From contig JAJFKU010000038.1 of assembly GCA_021773035.1 (NCBI GenBank), positions 124,001-188,000 on the forward strand: a stretch of DNA of 64,000 bases. Reading direction: 5' to 3'. Positions 63,469-64,000 of this stretch are shown here, one piece after another (position 1 is the stretch's first letter; the number at the start of each line of letters is the position of its first letter). The position numbers were made by a program, and so were the translations under genes. The stretch comes from Woeseiaceae bacterium (GTDB lineage Bacteria > Pseudomonadota > Gammaproteobacteria > Steroidobacterales > Woeseiaceae). Under the pieces are notes generated by a model that was given only the letters and a program-made list of their open reading frames with translations, did no database searches and was not told where the DNA came from.

Positions 63469-64000
63469 CTAGAGTTCTGCGACCCAGTCCAGTGCCGTTT
63501 GCGTAACAGCCGCTATGGACTTGCCGGAGGAATCCAGAATCCTGGCATCCTTCGCCGGCCTTAACGGAGCCACCGATCGCTCGGTATCCCGTCGGTCGCG
63601 GTCCTCTATGTCCCGCGAAAGGGCGGCAAGGCTAACATCGATACCCTTGTCTTTCAACTGCTTATGGCGCCTTCGCGCACGCTCTTCGGCGCTTGCCGTC
63701 AGGAATATTTTTAGCGAAGCGCACGGAAATACGTGAGTCCCCATATCGCGCCCGTCGGCAACCAGCCCCGGCGGCCTTTCAAAGCCCCTTTGACGCTCCA
63801 AGAGTGCCTCACGGACCTGTGGAATGGCGGCCACTGTCGAGGCCCCCGCCCCGGTCGATTCGGTCCGAACCAGCGTCGTGACATCCTCGCCCGACAGCCG
63901 GATTCGCTCAGAACCATCGTCATTACTATCAAACCGGACATCGAGCCCGCGTGCCAGCTCGGCCAGCGTGGCCGCATCGTCCAGACGCACGCCCTTTTTC
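63469..64000 (-). CDS. cmk: Cytidylate kinase, 3' part
   Basis: The frame is open to the window edge, so the N-terminal part (including the P-loop) is missing. The visible 176 residues begin KKGVRLDDAATL and include 'VRTESTGAGASTVAAIPQVREALLERQRGF', 'GLVADGRDMGTHVFP', 'KIFLTASAEERARRR' and 'DRDRRDTERSVAPL', which are diagnostic for Cmk. Phosphorylates CMP/dCMP. The cmk-rpsA order is standard. Confidence 0.95.
   Translation of the reverse strand, partial: KKGVRLDDAATLAELARGLDVRFDSNDDGSERIRLSGEDVTTLVRTESTGAGASTVAAIPQVREALLERQRGFERPPGLVADGRDMGTHVFPCASLKIFLTASAEERARRRHKQLKDKGIDVSLAALSRDIEDRDRRDTERSVAPLRPAKDARILDSSGKSIAAVTQTALDWVAEL

Noticed and set aside
1..64000. CRISPR array, tRNA/rRNA genes, insertion sequences or prophage
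   Set aside because: I saw no regularly spaced identical repeats, no cloverleaf-like segments, no transposase or integrase, and no phage structural genes.

Overview
The window looks like the chromosome of a free-living, motile gammaproteobacterium. The evidence is the housekeeping order cmk-rpsA-ihfB-lapA-lapB at the right end, a complete chemotaxis operon, and many secreted, lipoprotein and outer-membrane proteins. A marine or sediment lineage of the Woeseia type is a guess from gene content only. I saw no rRNA, tRNA, insertion sequence, prophage or CRISPR array.

Region 1 (1-24985, mostly minus strand) is an envelope and stress block. An efflux-type operon (DUF3302 / HlyD / NodT-type outer-membrane factor / DUF3313 lipoprotein) lies at 1-3331. 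An 11-gene head-to-tail run at 3450-16317 encodes arylsulfatase, PafA-like phosphatase, Zn-alcohol dehydrogenase, MoxR, DUF58, DUF4381, BatA, BatB, TPR protein, BatD and an octaheme-type cytochrome with TPRs. Then come tandem beta-barrel proteins, lipoproteins, a glycine-zipper protein and two paralogous BTAD (SARP-like) regulators. Nine promoters here share one architecture: TGTGA-like direct repeats at exact 11-bp spacing, with a TAnnnT -10 box starting exactly 16 bp after the start of the last repeat. Five of the nine are identical 55-bp layouts. This is how SARP operators of actinobacteria are built, and one site lies in front of BTAD gene 1 itself. I propose a local BTAD regulon controlling the efflux operon, the sulfatase/MoxR/Bat operon and the envelope proteins. 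This is the strongest new observation.

Region 2 (25374-34312) holds a CarH-like B12/light-sensing MerR regulator, several secreted proteins, and two parallel ECF sigma modules (sigma factor, small single-TM protein without a zinc anti-sigma motif, secreted protein), with a DUF4397 lipoprotein and a beta-barrel protein between them.

Region 3 (34528-46906) is chemotaxis: cheY-cheA-cheW-TorF porin-MCP-STAS-unknown-cheR-cheD-cheB on the plus strand, a convergent HDOD gene, then cheY-like and cheX-like genes. Three sigma-28 (FliA) type promoters drive these units. The porin start overlaps the cheW stop, and the MCP ends in a CheR/CheB-tether-like pentapeptide.

Region 4 (46983-58394) is metabolic and accessory: two RidA-family proteins, a VOC protein, a LuxR-type membrane regulator, a DUF885 lipoprotein, a LysR regulator, and a five-gene run of M20 peptidase, DUF6498, amidohydrolase, esterase and EamA transporter. 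A 125-bp duplicated leader carrying a LysR-like palindrome precedes one RidA gene and the DUF885 gene.

Region 5 (58395-64000, minus) is housekeeping: galU, a ComEA-type HhH protein, lapB, lapA, ihfB, rpsA and the 3' part of cmk.

Three small exported-protein genes (22772, 27168, 47762) have frame disruptions near the start, so either real decay or slippage, or assembly indels, must be considered.
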